Notes: generated by a model not told the origin, from the sequence alone. A stretch of DNA of 64,000 nt from UMGS1601 sp900553335 (GCA_937920725.1 CALEUW010000018.1:1-64000), one strand, 5' to 3'. Counted from the stretch's first letter, positions 7,075 to 14,634 are shown. Program-made: numbers and translations.

Positions 7075-8052
7075 ATGAAAACTTACATACTTAAAAGTGA
7101 TGAATATGAGATAAAAATGCCGTCCTTATGTTTTGGCACAGCGGATTTTGACGACATCTCTAAGCAGATGATTTATTTTTTAAGACTTGATAAATATATG
7201 GAGTGCGGAGGAAGCTGCATTGATACCGCAAGGGTTTACTGTTCGTTTGTTGATGGCGGAGCAGATGTGTCCGAAACAGTTATTGGGAATTGGATGGAAA
7301 AACGCAAAAACAGAGATAAAGTAATCATATCAACAAAGGGCGGACATCCTCCTCTTGATGATATGAATCATTCAAGGCTTTCAAAAGAGGAACTGGACTT
7401 TGATCTTTCAAGAAGCCTTGAATGCTTGAAAACGGATTTCGTGGATATTTATTTTCTTCATAGGGATGACAAAAACATTCCTGTTGAAGAAATTATGCCT
7501 ATATTAAATGAATATGTAAAGCAGAAAAAGGTTCGTTTTCTCGGAGCTTCAAACTGGAGTGCTGAGAGAATTAATGAAGCGAATAAGTATGCGGCAAAGG
7601 CAGGGCTTGAGCCTTTTAGAATAAGTCAAATAAACTACAGTCTTGCACACACAAGTGCAGATATGTTTGAAGATCCGACCCTTGAGTGCATGGATCTTAA
7701 TCAGTATGTTTGGTATAGGGATAACAACTTTCCGGTTATGGCATTTTCTCCGCAGGCAAAGGGATTTTTTACCCGCATTGCTGAGGGATCAAGCGTAAAA
7801 AACATAACTGAGGGAAGATTCGTGTCCACTGCGAATCTTGCAAGGCTTGCTCGTGTAAAGCAGTATTGCGAAATGACCGGACTGTCGCCTGCGGTAGTAA
7901 CACTGGGGTATCTTAACAGTCACGACTTTCCTGTGACAAGCGTCTTTACCGCAGGAAGCCTTGAGCATATCGCAGAGGATATGACGGCTCAGGATTTAAA
8001 ATTCGATTACAGAACGGTTGCCTTTCTGGAGAATACAGGAGGAATTATTTAA
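7075..8052 (+). CDS. Aldo/keto reductase
   Basis: This is an NADPH-dependent oxidoreductase of the AKR superfamily with the (beta/alpha)8 barrel, 325 residues. The catalytic tetrad can be placed: Asp and Tyr in CIDTARVY, Lys in VIISTKGG, and His in DIYFLHRDD. The C-terminal half holds FSPQAKGFF and the cofactor-binding region near FTAGSLEHI. The start ATG 7075 follows GGAAAGGAG; longer in-frame starts lack a site. The carbonyl substrate cannot be told from sequence. It appears to be a single-gene unit, with copy B of the structured repeat in its upstream region. Confidence 0.92.
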   Translation: MKTYILKSDEYEIKMPSLCFGTADFDDISKQMIYFLRLDKYMECGGSCIDTARVYCSFVDGGADVSETVIGNWMEKRKNRDKVIISTKGGHPPLDDMNHSRLSKEELDFDLSRSLECLKTDFVDIYFLHRDDKNIPVEEIMPILNEYVKQKKVRFLGASNWSAERINEANKYAAKAGLEPFRISQINYSLAHTSADMFEDPTLECMDLNQYVWYRDNNFPVMAFSPQAKGFFTRIAEGSSVKNITEGRFVSTANLARLARVKQYCEMTGLSPAVVTLGYLNSHDFPVTSVFTAGSLEHIAEDMTAQDLKFDYRTVAFLENTGGII

Positions 8053-8072
8053 TTAATTTCATATGATACCTA

Positions 8073-8101
8073 TTGACTTTTACTCTTTTGGGTGGTAAAG
8101 T
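8073..8101 (+). promoter_or_regulatory. Promoter of the mgtE leader
   Basis: TTGACT (8073-8078) and TAAAGT (8096-8101) have a 17-base spacer. Transcription from here would give an untranslated leader of about 245 bases before mgtE. Confidence 0.7.
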
Positions 8102-8107
8102 TTATTA

Positions 8108-8353
8108 TATGGGATTAATGTTCCCGCAAATTTAAAATAAGGAGTTGAGGATTAATGGACAGTTATGTCGAACATAACAGCATAGAACCCCGAGGGAGTA
8201 TAAATAAGACATTTCTGTCTGAAATGCCTTAGCTTTATGCTTTCAAAGGGTATCCAAACTGCATCTGCGGCTAAGATTGCGTTATGGTGATAGTTATACT
8301 TCAAAAACCTGTCGCAGCAGCAGTTGATTATTAAAAATGAGGAGGATACGCCT
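8108..8353 (+). promoter_or_regulatory. Long structured leader of mgtE (no recognised riboswitch class)
   Basis: The leader contains GGGA/TCCC, a perfect GTTATG-tcgaa-CATAAC hairpin near 8161-8177, CATTTC-tgtct-GAAATG, and a longer CTTAGC/GCTAAG helix. AGCATA and TATGCT give a competing long-range pair. It also holds a 25-codon ORF with its own ribosome binding site (8155-8232). The known M-box blocks are not visible. A leader of this size before a magnesium channel gene suggests regulation by metal or translation; the class is unknown. Confidence 0.6.
8155..8232 (+). CDS. Putative 25-residue leader peptide upstream of mgtE
   Basis: ATG 8155 is preceded by AAGGAG at a 10-base spacing and opens a 25-codon frame beginning MDSYVEHNSIEPRGSINK and ending in FLSEMP before a TAG stop. 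It lies wholly inside the structured leader, and its stop falls at the start of the CTTAGC helix, so ribosome progress could change leader folding as in attenuation. It may instead be a chance frame, since the start region overlaps leader secondary structure. No homolog is known to me. Confidence 0.4.
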   Translation: MDSYVEHNSIEPRGSINKTFLSEMP

Positions 8354-9739
8354 ATGGAGCCAATAGATGAAAAGGAGCTTGTTTTAAAAGAGCAGGCTTT
8401 AAAATATATTGAAAACAGGCAGTATACTTTGCTTAAAAACTATCTTTCAGATCAAAATCCTGCGGATATTGCGGCAATCATGGAAGAGGTTGAGGACAAA
8501 GATATACCGCTTATTTTCAGAATTCTGCCTAAAGACGAGGCTGCGGAAACTTTTGCTTATATGGAAAGTGAAACGCAGAGAAAGCTCATTGTGTCGTTTT
8601 CGGATAAAGAGCTTAGAGAGGTCTTAGACGATTTGTATCTAGATGATACGGTCGATATGATCGAAGAAATGCCTGCAAATGTTGTTGCAAAAATTCTGAG
8701 AAATACCGATATTCAAACAAGAAAAAAAATAAACGAGCTTTTGAAGTATCCTGACGACAGTGCAGGAAGCCTCATGACAATTGAATATGTTTATTTTAAC
8801 AGGGATATGACAATTTCTGAAGCACTTGACAGAATACGTTCTGTAGGTGTTGTCAAGGAAACTATATACACCTGTTATGTTACTCAAAGCAGAAAGCTTG
8901 TCGGTGTTGTAAGTGTTTTGGAGCTTCTGACTGCTGATCCTCAAACAAAAATTGAGGAAATAATGGATTCAAACGTCATTTGCGTGCATACTGATGATGA
9001 CCAGGAATTTGTTGCTAAGCAGATTCAAAAATATGACTTTTTGGCGCTTCCTGTTGTTGATAAAGAAGATAGGCTGGTCGGAATTATTACGGTTGACGAT
9101 GTTATTGACGTTATTCATGAAGAGGCGACAGAGGATATCTCAAAGATGGCAGGTATTACTCCGAACGAAAACTCTTATTTTAATACATCAGTTTTTCAGC
9201 ATGCAAAGAGCCGTATAGGCTGGCTGTTGTTTTTGATGCTTTCGGCAACGCTTACTGGAATGGTAATAAATCATTACGAGCATTTAATGGTTACTGTGCC
9301 GCTTTTGTATTCGTTTGTTCCTATGCTTACCGGAACGGGAGGAAACAGCGGAAGTCAGGCGGCAACACTTATTATTCGTGGATTATCTATGGACGAGATT
9401 CAGTTTAAAGATATATTCAGAGTAATGTTTAAGGAGTTTAGAGTTGCGCTTTTAGTTTCAAGCGTTTTGGCGGTTGTAAACGGCGCAAGAATTGCTATAA
9501 CCTATTGGAATAACGATCAGGGAATAAATTCTATTCTTTTAGGGCTTGCGATTGCTGTTTCGATCGTATTTGTTATTGTTCTGGCAAAAACGGTGGGCTG
9601 TATTCTTCCGATGCTTGCAAAGAAAATACACTTAGACCCTGCGATCATGGCAGCTCCGCTTATTTCAACAATTGTAGACGCCTGTGCTGTACTTATATAC
9701 TGCAATGTATGTATTTTGATGTTCGGTGATTTGCTGTGA
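8354..9739 (+). CDS. mgtE: Magnesium channel/transporter MgtE
   Basis: MgtE is a homodimeric Mg2+ channel of the cytoplasmic membrane gated by intracellular Mg2+. The 461-residue protein has the N-terminal superhelical domain (about 1-135), a CBS-domain pair (about 140-260) that senses Mg2+, a plug helix and five membrane helices from about residue 287. The selectivity motif TGTGGNSGSQAATLIIRG is intact. Start ATG 8354 lies 8 bases after GAGGAGG; an upstream in-frame ATT/ATG region near 8324 is less likely. It stands alone, with a long structured leader upstream and a terminator at 9762-9805. Confidence 0.96.
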   Translation: MEPIDEKELVLKEQALKYIENRQYTLLKNYLSDQNPADIAAIMEEVEDKDIPLIFRILPKDEAAETFAYMESETQRKLIVSFSDKELREVLDDLYLDDTVDMIEEMPANVVAKILRNTDIQTRKKINELLKYPDDSAGSLMTIEYVYFNRDMTISEALDRIRSVGVVKETIYTCYVTQSRKLVGVVSVLELLTADPQTKIEEIMDSNVICVHTDDDQEFVAKQIQKYDFLALPVVDKEDRLVGIITVDDVIDVIHEEATEDISKMAGITPNENSYFNTSVFQHAKSRIGWLLFLMLSATLTGMVINHYEHLMVTVPLLYSFVPMLTGTGGNSGSQAATLIIRGLSMDEIQFKDIFRVMFKEFRVALLVSSVLAVVNGARIAITYWNNDQGINSILLGLAIAVSIVFVIVLAKTVGCILPMLAKKIHLDPAIMAAPLISTIVDACAVLIYCNVCILMFGDLL

Positions 9740-9761
9740 TAAAAGATTTTTACATGATAAC

Positions 9762-9805
9762 AACCGCTTTAAGGATTTTTTCTTTAACAGCGGTTTTGCT
9801 TTTAT
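9762..9805 (+). terminator. Terminator after mgtE
   Basis: AACCGCT (9762-9768) pairs with AGCGGTT (9789-9795), followed by TTGCTTTTATT. Confidence 0.8.
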
Positions 9806-9894
9806 TCGTCTCGATTTTCAACACCATTGCTGTTTTTTTGAAAATCTATGGTATAATGGTTTAAGTAAATGGTTCATTGGGGGGAGATAAAAAT

Positions 9895-10251
9895 ATGTCA
9901 GAGCATAAAAATGATCTTAAACGTTTAGCGGAAGAGTTCTCAAACTGCCGTAGGATCTTGCTGGCGCTGGGAGATGAGAACCGTCAGCATTTGATTATCG
10001 AAATGCTTAAAATGGATCATTGCGGCGGCGTAAGAGTAGGAACGATAACCGAAAAAACGCATCTTTCCCGTTCGGCAGTTTCTCATCACATACAGATTCT
10101 AAAAGATGCCGGTCTTTTGAAAATGAGGAGAGAGGGAACAAAAAATTATTATTACTTTGATGCAGATACTAAGGCGATGAACGAGCTGTTGTATATGCTT
10201 GGACATGCAAAGAAAATAATGGAAAGTCTGCCGGATAGGAGCGGAGATTGA
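9895..10251 (+). CDS. ArsR-family winged-helix transcriptional regulator
   Basis: This is a 118-residue winged-helix repressor-type protein. The recognition region reads LSRSAVSHHIQILKDAGLL and the wing RREGTKNYYYFD, typical of ArsR/SmtB proteins. The metal-site motif ELCVCDL is absent, so it probably senses something other than a classical thiolate metal. Start ATG 9895 follows GGGGGGAG; an in-frame ATG at 9877 lacks a site. Only 3 bases separate it from a TSUP permease gene. That suggests it controls the permease, perhaps in response to a sulfur or redox signal; this last step is inference. A TATAAT at 9852-9857 lies upstream without a clear -35. Confidence 0.88.
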   Translation: MSEHKNDLKRLAEEFSNCRRILLALGDENRQHLIIEMLKMDHCGGVRVGTITEKTHLSRSAVSHHIQILKDAGLLKMRREGTKNYYYFDADTKAMNELLYMLGHAKKIMESLPDRSGD

Positions 10252-10254
10252 TTT

Positions 10255-11025
10255 ATGGTTCTTAAAATAGTTATATGTCTTATTGCCGGCGCAGGAGCAG
10301 GATTCGGTACGGGACTTGCAGGACTTTCTGCCGCCGCAGTTATTGCTCCGATGCTTGTTACGTTTTTAGGTGTAAATGCTTACGAAGCGGTTGGAATAGC
10401 GTTGGCATCCGATGTGCTTGCCTCTGCTGCGTCTGCCTATACTTACAAGAAAAACAAAAACATTGATGTTAGAAACGGCATTGTAATGTTAATAGCAGTA
10501 TTGGTGTTCACTCTTGTCGGGAGTTATCTTGCATCGTTCCTTCCTCAGGCGACAATGGGAGGATTTTCGATGTTCATGACTCTGTTTGCAGGACTTAAAT
10601 TCATTTTTAAGCCTGTTATGAGTGCAAAAGAAAGCAATAAATCAAGAAACAAAAGAAAAGCGGCGATTCAGTCTATCATTTGCGGAATGGCGGTAGGACT
10701 TATATGCGGCTTTGTAGGTGCAGGCGGCGGAATGATGATGCTATTGCTTTTGGTAAGCGTACTCGGATATGAGATAAAAACTGCTGTAGGTACAAGCGTT
10801 TTCATCATGGCATTTACTGCTTTTACAGGAGCAGCTTCACATTTTGTTATCGGTGGAGGAATTACAGACTATGCGATTCTTGCTTTGTGCATAATCTTTA
10901 CGCTTATAGGAGCTATTCTTACGGCTAGATTTGCAAATAAGGTTTCTGCAAAGGTTATGAACAGAACGCTTGGATTTGGGCTTGCCGTTATGAGTATCGC
11001 AATGATAATAGTAAATTACATTTAA
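10255..11025 (+). CDS. TauE/SafE (TSUP) family membrane permease, full length
   Basis: This is a 256-residue permease with about eight membrane helices in two homologous halves. The first-half signature AGAGAGFGTGLAGLSAAAVI and the second-half CGFVGAGGGMMMLLLL plus TAVGTSVFIMAFTAF show the internal repeat. TSUP proteins move sulfite, thiosulfate, sulfoacetate or related anions. It is the second gene after the ArsR-type regulator, and a nitroreductase gene follows after 13 bases, so the three form an operon. The substrate is not predictable from sequence. It gives an in-window comparison for the two split half permeases at 3548-4278. Confidence 0.9.
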   Translation: MVLKIVICLIAGAGAGFGTGLAGLSAAAVIAPMLVTFLGVNAYEAVGIALASDVLASAASAYTYKKNKNIDVRNGIVMLIAVLVFTLVGSYLASFLPQATMGGFSMFMTLFAGLKFIFKPVMSAKESNKSRNKRKAAIQSIICGMAVGLICGFVGAGGGMMMLLLLVSVLGYEIKTAVGTSVFIMAFTAFTGAASHFVIGGGITDYAILALCIIFTLIGAILTARFANKVSAKVMNRTLGFGLAVMSIAMIIVNYI

Positions 11026-11038
11026 CGGAGGTATTTTT

Positions 11039-11704
11039 ATGAATTTGATTGAAGCAATGAACTTAAGACACAGCGTGCGCCAGTATATTGATAAACCGCT
11101 GGAGGACGATGTTATTTCTGCGTTGAGAAAAGAAATAGACGAAATAAACAAAGAAAGCGGTATGCACATTCAGCTTGTAACTAATGAGCCTCGTGCGTTT
11201 GACAGCTTCATGGCACATTACGGAAAATTCTCCGGAGTAAAAAATTATATAGCATTGATCGGCAAAAAGGGCAGCGACTTAGATGAGAAATGCGGTTATT
11301 ATGGTGAAAGACTTGTTTTGCTCGCACAGCAGCTCGGTTTAAATTCCTGTTGGGTCGCTATGACATACAGCAAAATTAAATCTGCATATAAAATCTCAAA
11401 CGGTGAGAAGCTCTGCGTTGTGATAGCATTAGGTTACGGCAAAACTCAAGGCGCAGCACACAAATCAAAGCCTATGGAAAAGGTGATAAACGTAAACGGT
11501 TCTGTTCCGCAGTGGTTTAAAAACGGTGTTAAGGCGGCTTTGCTTGCTCCGACGGCAATGAATCAGCAGAAATTTATTTTATCACTTAACGGAAATAAAG
11601 TGTCCGCAAAGGCAGGAAGGGCTTTTTACTCAAAGGTTGATCTCGGAATCGTTAAGTATCATTTTGAAGTGGGCGCAGGAAAAGAAAATTTCATCTGGGA
11701 ATAA
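11039..11704 (+). CDS. Nitroreductase family protein (TM1586-like)
   Basis: Nitroreductase-fold flavoproteins use FMN and NAD(P)H to reduce nitro or quinone compounds. The 221-residue protein starts with the family pattern NLIEAMNLRHSVRQYIDKPL (FMN phosphate contacts) and has a second FMN-region block APTAMNQQKFILSL near residue 165. The central region KCGYYGERLVLLAQQLGLNSCW is typical of the two-domain TM1586-type group. AACGGAGGT upstream gives a strong ribosome binding site. It closes the regulator-permease-nitroreductase operon and is followed by a terminator. Confidence 0.88.
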   Translation: MNLIEAMNLRHSVRQYIDKPLEDDVISALRKEIDEINKESGMHIQLVTNEPRAFDSFMAHYGKFSGVKNYIALIGKKGSDLDEKCGYYGERLVLLAQQLGLNSCWVAMTYSKIKSAYKISNGEKLCVVIALGYGKTQGAAHKSKPMEKVINVNGSVPQWFKNGVKAALLAPTAMNQQKFILSLNGNKVSAKAGRAFYSKVDLGIVKYHFEVGAGKENFIWE

Positions 11705-11720
11705 TGACTTGAAAAATATA

Positions 11721-11760
11721 AAAGGACAGCAGCCAATAATGGTCTGTTGTCCTTTATTTT
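11721..11760 (+). terminator. Terminator after the nitroreductase gene
   Basis: AAAGGACAgCAG (from 11721) pairs with CTGtTGTCCTTT (to 11755), followed by ATTTTTG. The stem is nearly symmetric and could also stop minus-strand transcripts. Confidence 0.85.
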
Positions 11761-11769
11761 TGCAAAATA

Positions 11770-11943
11770 AAATTCCACCTTGCCGGTGCATAGTGTGATA
11801 AAACCCGCACTAAGGCAGGTGGGTAACGGCCTGCTTGTTTCACGATCCCCTCGTCCCATAAGGATTTCTCGGCATAAGCGGAGCCTTAGAGGAGGGCCTT
11901 CAATCCCCAAACAGAGCTTGTGTTCCCTTAAAAAATGTGTTGG
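11770..11943 (-). ncRNA. Putative orphan structured RNA with alternative hairpins
   Basis: Read on the minus strand from a promoter at 11970-11944, the segment folds into a CCCTC..AAGG / CCTT..GAGGG hairpin. The piece at 11812-11822 can then pair in two exclusive ways. It pairs with CCTGCTT (11830-11836), or with CCACCTTGCC (11775-11784) to make a terminator followed by AATTTTATTTT. No minus-strand gene lies downstream, so this is more likely a free small RNA of about 170 bases than an mRNA leader. It is 6S-like in size, but its ends do not pair as 6S RNA should. It shares CCTCTAAGGC with repeat copy D. Confidence 0.55.
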
Positions 11944-11970
11944 ATTATAAAAAACTATGCTGTCGTACAA
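11944..11970 (-). promoter_or_regulatory. Promoter of the orphan RNA
   Basis: On the minus strand TTGTAC (11970-11965) and TATAAT (11949-11944) are separated by 15 bases. The -10 box is perfect; the spacer is short. Confidence 0.55.
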
Positions 11971-12023
11971 GGCAGAAATTTTACTCAAATATTATTTACA
12001 AATGCTTAAGATATATTCGGAAT

Positions 12024-12353
12024 TTAGTTATTCTCGTGATGGTGACAGTCGCAGTCGTCACCGCATTCCTCCTCAAACATATCCTCAAGAATTGACATAA
12101 AAATCTCTCCAACTTTGTCAAAGGTTTCATCATCATCAACGGAAACCAAAATTTCTTCATCGTTTTCGTAAACGCTCTTTAAAATTACAAGCAAACCATC
12201 GTCCTCAACAGCTTCTTCAGGATTGTCGTAATAAGGCGTCATTGCGTAATAAACATCACCCTCATATTCAGTTTCGGCTAAAACTTCAAAGGTCTGTTCT
12301 TTTCCTTCTTCGTCAACAAGAGTGTATAAATCCGGTGTGTATTCATTTGACAT
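12024..12353 (-). CDS. DUF1292 domain protein
   Basis: This is a small acidic protein of 109 residues in the DUF1292 family, common in Firmicutes and often encoded near ruvX/alaS. The domain shows FEVLAETEYEGDVYYAM and LVILKSVYENDEEILVSVDDDETFDKV. The tail EEECGDDCDCHHHENN is rich in Asp, Cys and His, which could bind a metal, though that is inference. Function of the family is unknown. Start ATG 12353 follows AAGGAGGATATTAAT; an upstream frame to 12410 has no site. It has its own sigma-A promoter. Confidence 0.88.
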   Translation of the reverse strand: MSNEYTPDLYTLVDEEGKEQTFEVLAETEYEGDVYYAMTPYYDNPEEAVEDDGLLVILKSVYENDEEILVSVDDDETFDKVGEIFMSILEDMFEEECGDDCDCHHHENN

Positions 12354-12442
12354 ATTAATATCCTCCTTTAAAGAAAAAATGCTGTGAGTAATCTCAAGCG
12401 TCCTGATCAAAACGCTTGATACAAAACCACGGCAACATAAAT

Positions 12443-12471
12443 ATTATACTATATATCAAGAGTTAAGTCAA
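12443..12471 (-). promoter_or_regulatory. Sigma-A promoter of the DUF1292 gene
   Basis: On the minus strand TTGACT (12471-12466) and TATAAT (12448-12443) have a 17-base spacer, about 90 bases upstream of the gene. Confidence 0.85.
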
Positions 12472-12529
12472 GCAGGATTTTGTAAAAGTAATGTTAAATA
12501 AAAATATTAAAAAATGATCAAAAAAACTA

Positions 12530-12558
12530 TTGACATTTCACAAAAGATGTGATATATT
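12530..12558 (+). promoter_or_regulatory. Strong promoter with an operator-like dyad in its spacer
   Basis: TTGACA (12530-12535) and TATATT (12553-12558) are 17 bases apart. The spacer holds a near-perfect dyad, ATTTCACA-aaaga-TGTGATAT (12535-12555), placed where a repressor would block RNA polymerase. No recognised gene follows before the terminator at 12987. Confidence 0.75.
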
Positions 12559-12593
12559 ATAGTCAAGGAAAAGATAAGAAAGGGATGATGAGT

Positions 12594-12635
12594 ATGAAAG
12601 CTTATTATCAAAAATCTATCCGAATCATTAAATAA
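12594..12635 (+). CDS. Possible 13-residue micro-ORF
   Basis: ATG 12594, preceded by AAAGGGATGATG, opens MKAYYQKSIRIIK and stops at TAA 12633. It is the first frame after the regulated promoter at 12530. It is basic and very short. It may be a small peptide, a leader peptide or chance; I cannot distinguish these. Confidence 0.3.
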   Translation: MKAYYQKSIRIIK

Positions 12636-12651
12636 GAAGGGAGCGAGTCCA

Positions 12652-12753
12652 ATGGAAACAGAAGAACATCAAAGTCATTTTTCATAAAAACTCGATGAAG
12701 TGATAAGAACTTATAACTCAGACGCAAGGGCTGATAAAGTTGAATTTGATTGA
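12652..12753 (+). pseudogene. Small gene remnant with an in-frame stop
   Basis: After a good GGGAG site, ATG 12652 begins METEEHQSHFS and meets TAA at 12685. The same frame continues KLDEVIRTYNSDARADKVEFD to TGA 12751. The continuation has protein-like composition, so a 33-codon gene may have been broken by one stop codon. An 11-residue functional peptide is the alternative. No family is recognised. Confidence 0.35.
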
Positions 12754-12885
12754 TAGAATAGTTTGAGTTAGTAGTGAAAAAGCTTTGATAAGACAAAACT
12801 ATAAAATTTAAAATAAATATTAACAGTCGGGGAGGGGATTAAACCATTCTATTAAGCTTTTAACCGACAAAAAATATAAAAGGAA

Positions 12886-12965
12886 GTACGGTCCAATGAA
12901 GTAAGTAATTTGAAAAAATATTACGAAATTAGGTACGGTCCAATGAGATAAGTAGTTTTTGAAAA
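12886..12965 (+). repeat. Two imperfect direct repeats in a non-coding transcript
   Basis: GTACGGTCCAATGA plus a TAAGTA/TTTGAAAAA-like tail occurs at 12886-12917 and again at 12933-12965, with a 47-base period. They lie between the micro-ORFs and the terminator, with no coding frame across them. Confidence 0.7.
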
Positions 12966-12986
12966 ATTTAATATTGAATATAGATG

Positions 12987-13018
12987 AAAGCAGACGGCGC
13001 AAAATCCGTCTGCTTTTT
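12987..13018 (+). terminator. Terminator of the 12.5-13.0 kb transcript
   Basis: AAAGCAGACGG (12987-12997) pairs perfectly with CCGTCTGCTTT (13006-13016) and runs into TTAG. It closes the unit that starts at the promoter at 12530. Confidence 0.85.
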
Positions 13019-13059
13019 AGTTTTTGAAGATTTTTCTGTAAAGTAATTTAATGTTTTGA

Positions 13060-13728
13060 TTATTCAATAGCAATGTAAATATCCATGGTATCTCCGTCCG
13101 TTTCAAAACAATGAATAATATCATCTCTCTGCACCGGCTGTAACCCGTTGACCGTCATATACTCCCACAGCGTTTTATAGGCGTTTGGAATTATCACGAA
13201 CGGATTTTCAAAAGGCTTTTCAATGTGTATCGCCGCATATTTGTGCGCTGTCTGCTCACAGATCTCCAAATCATTCGGTTCAATCTCTTTGGGCAGAATC
13301 CATGCAGCTGTATATCCATGCATATTGTACACATTGATCTGCTCTTGCGACAAATTAGGGAAATCCCAGCCTATGACCTGTGGGTTTTCTACTCCGTTAT
13401 CACGTGCGATCGAAAACATGCGATTAATCGAATCACCTTCCGGGTCAGTACTGATAACCGTATGCTTTACATAGCGAAAAGCCGGAACAGTTTCAACTCG
13501 CAAATCGGAATACGCATCATCGCATGAGCATAATTCCTCCCTGAATAAATTATCCATAGAACAGTTGAATAGATTGCAAATCTCTATAGCTTTTTCTATT
13601 TCGGGGTTGCACTCATCAAGTTCCCATTTGGAAACCGTTTGACGGCTGACGTTCATCTTTTCTGCCAGATCCTCCTGTGTAAGGCCTTTCATTTTTCTTA
13701 AATATTGAAGATTTTTTCCGAAGCTCAT
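13060..13728 (-). CDS. XRE-type HTH regulator with GyrI-like effector-binding domain, paralog 1
   Basis: Residues 1-60 form a Cro/C1 helix-turn-helix (LRKMKGLTQEDLAEKMNVS, RQTVSKWELDECNPEIEKA). Residues from about 75 to 222 form a GyrI-like domain of the kind that binds small hydrophobic ligands in multidrug regulators (RYVKHTVISTDPEG, VIGWDFPNLSQEQ, HGYTAAWILPKEIE). The pairing suggests a ligand-responsive repressor or activator. A paralog of the same architecture lies at 45153-45890. The start is ATG 13728, preceded by AAGGAGGAAGTAAT. An upstream box is shared by both paralogs. The targets are not known. Confidence 0.88.
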   Translation of the reverse strand: MSFGKNLQYLRKMKGLTQEDLAEKMNVSRQTVSKWELDECNPEIEKAIEICNLFNCSMDNLFREELCSCDDAYSDLRVETVPAFRYVKHTVISTDPEGDSINRMFSIARDNGVENPQVIGWDFPNLSQEQINVYNMHGYTAAWILPKEIEPNDLEICEQTAHKYAAIHIEKPFENPFVIIPNAYKTLWEYMTVNGLQPVQRDDIIHCFETDGDTMDIYIAIE

Positions 13729-13786
13729 ATTACTTCCTCCTTTGTATTTGATAAAAAAATAGTATCACGGTTTATCCTTTGCTTCT

Positions 13787-13811
13787 ACCAATTTCAATGT
13801 GCTTTTTTCGG
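13787..13811 (-). promoter_or_regulatory. Upstream box shared with the second XRE-GyrI gene
   Basis: On the plus strand ACCAATTTcaATGTGCTTTTTTcGG. The same 25-base pattern, with 2-3 changes, occurs at 45973-45997, also upstream of the paralogous gene and in the same orientation. It lies about 60 bases before the start codon, upstream of a TACTAT -10-like element. It may be an operator or activator site. Confidence 0.55.
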
Positions 13812-13839
13812 CACTGCTGCAACTTTAGGTTGCAAAGAC

Positions 13840-13880
13840 AAAAAAGCAAAACGGCTTAAACCTTTAAAGCTTAAGCCGTT
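13840..13880 (-). terminator. Terminator of the cpsC-cpsD-cpsB operon
   Basis: ACGGCTTAA (13851-13859) pairs with TTAAGCCGT (13871-13879). On the minus strand the stem is followed by TTTGCTTTTTTG. Confidence 0.85.
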
Positions 13881-13893
13881 GACTTTTATTCAA

Positions 13894-14610
13894 TTATCCA
13901 ATTACGTCATATGTTTCCATGTCTTTTAAAAGCCTTTTTCCGCTTTCTTCAATTTGTTTGATTTTATCATTTCCATATTTTTTTGTGATAACTTCATGCG
14001 CCTTGGAAACCACAATTCCACGATCCTTGTGGTGAAGATCGCTGCCGAGTACCTGAACGTAACCTTTGTTCATAAGCTTAAAGCATATTTTCCTTGTTTT
14101 TCGGTTTAAGAAAGAATTTGCGTTAAGCTGCCCCAAAACGTCAAGCGACATAAGTGATTCAAGATCTGAAAAATCCGTGAAATTCAAGTATCTTTCTATG
14201 TGAGCCATTAAAATCTTGACTATTCCAGAATCCGCAAGCTCCGAAACGCTGTTGATTATCTGCGGTGACAGTCTTATATACGGCATTTCAAGAAGCAGAT
14301 AATTTGTCCCCTCTATCGTAAGCCGCTCAAGACCTTTGAGGCTTCTGAGCTTACTTGAAAACAAAACCTCCGCACCTAGCAGTATTTTAGGATGTTCAGG
14401 TTTTAAATATGGTTTTAACCGTTCGAATGACGCATCTCTTGCATCCAAAAAGCTTTCCAATGATATTTCATGGCAGTAAAAGTGCGGTGTCGCAACAACA
14501 ATATCAGTACCGCTTTCGGCAAGCATATCGAGAAGATAAACAGATTCTTCAATTGATACAGAGCCGTCGTCAAGGGACGGCAGAATATGGGAATGAAAAT
14601 CAATAGTCAT
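13894..14610 (-). CDS. cpsB: Tyrosine-protein phosphatase CpsB/YwqE (PHP fold)
   Basis: This metal-dependent phosphatase of the PHP superfamily dephosphorylates the tyrosine kinase CpsD/YwqD and so controls exopolysaccharide export. The 238-residue protein has the metal-binding blocks DFHSHILPSLDDGS at the N-terminus, TPHFYCHEIS near residue 42, AHIERY in the middle and GSDLHHKDRG near the C-terminus. It is the last gene of cpsC-cpsD-cpsB. The ATG at 14610 is preceded by AAAGGGATCAATC. Kinase, activator and phosphatase are all present, but no glycosyltransferase or polymerase gene lies in the window. Confidence 0.93.
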   Translation of the reverse strand: MTIDFHSHILPSLDDGSVSIEESVYLLDMLAESGTDIVVATPHFYCHEISLESFLDARDASFERLKPYLKPEHPKILLGAEVLFSSKLRSLKGLERLTIEGTNYLLLEMPYIRLSPQIINSVSELADSGIVKILMAHIERYLNFTDFSDLESLMSLDVLGQLNANSFLNRKTRKICFKLMNKGYVQVLGSDLHHKDRGIVVSKAHEVITKKYGNDKIKQIEESGKRLLKDMETYDVIG

Positions 14611-14634
14611 GATTGATCCCTTTCTAAGATACAG

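Noticed and set aside
8108..8353. M-box (ykoK) magnesium riboswitch
   Set aside because: I looked for the conserved GGUGAGGCUCCU and AUGGGU-type blocks and did not find them; it is listed only as an unclassified leader.
11770..11943. 6S RNA
   Set aside because: The size fits, but the 5' and 3' ends do not form the long closing stem and the central bubble is not evident. Infernal with the 6S model would settle it.
12886..12965. CRISPR-like direct repeats
   Set aside because: There are only two imperfect copies with AT-rich spacing and no cas genes.
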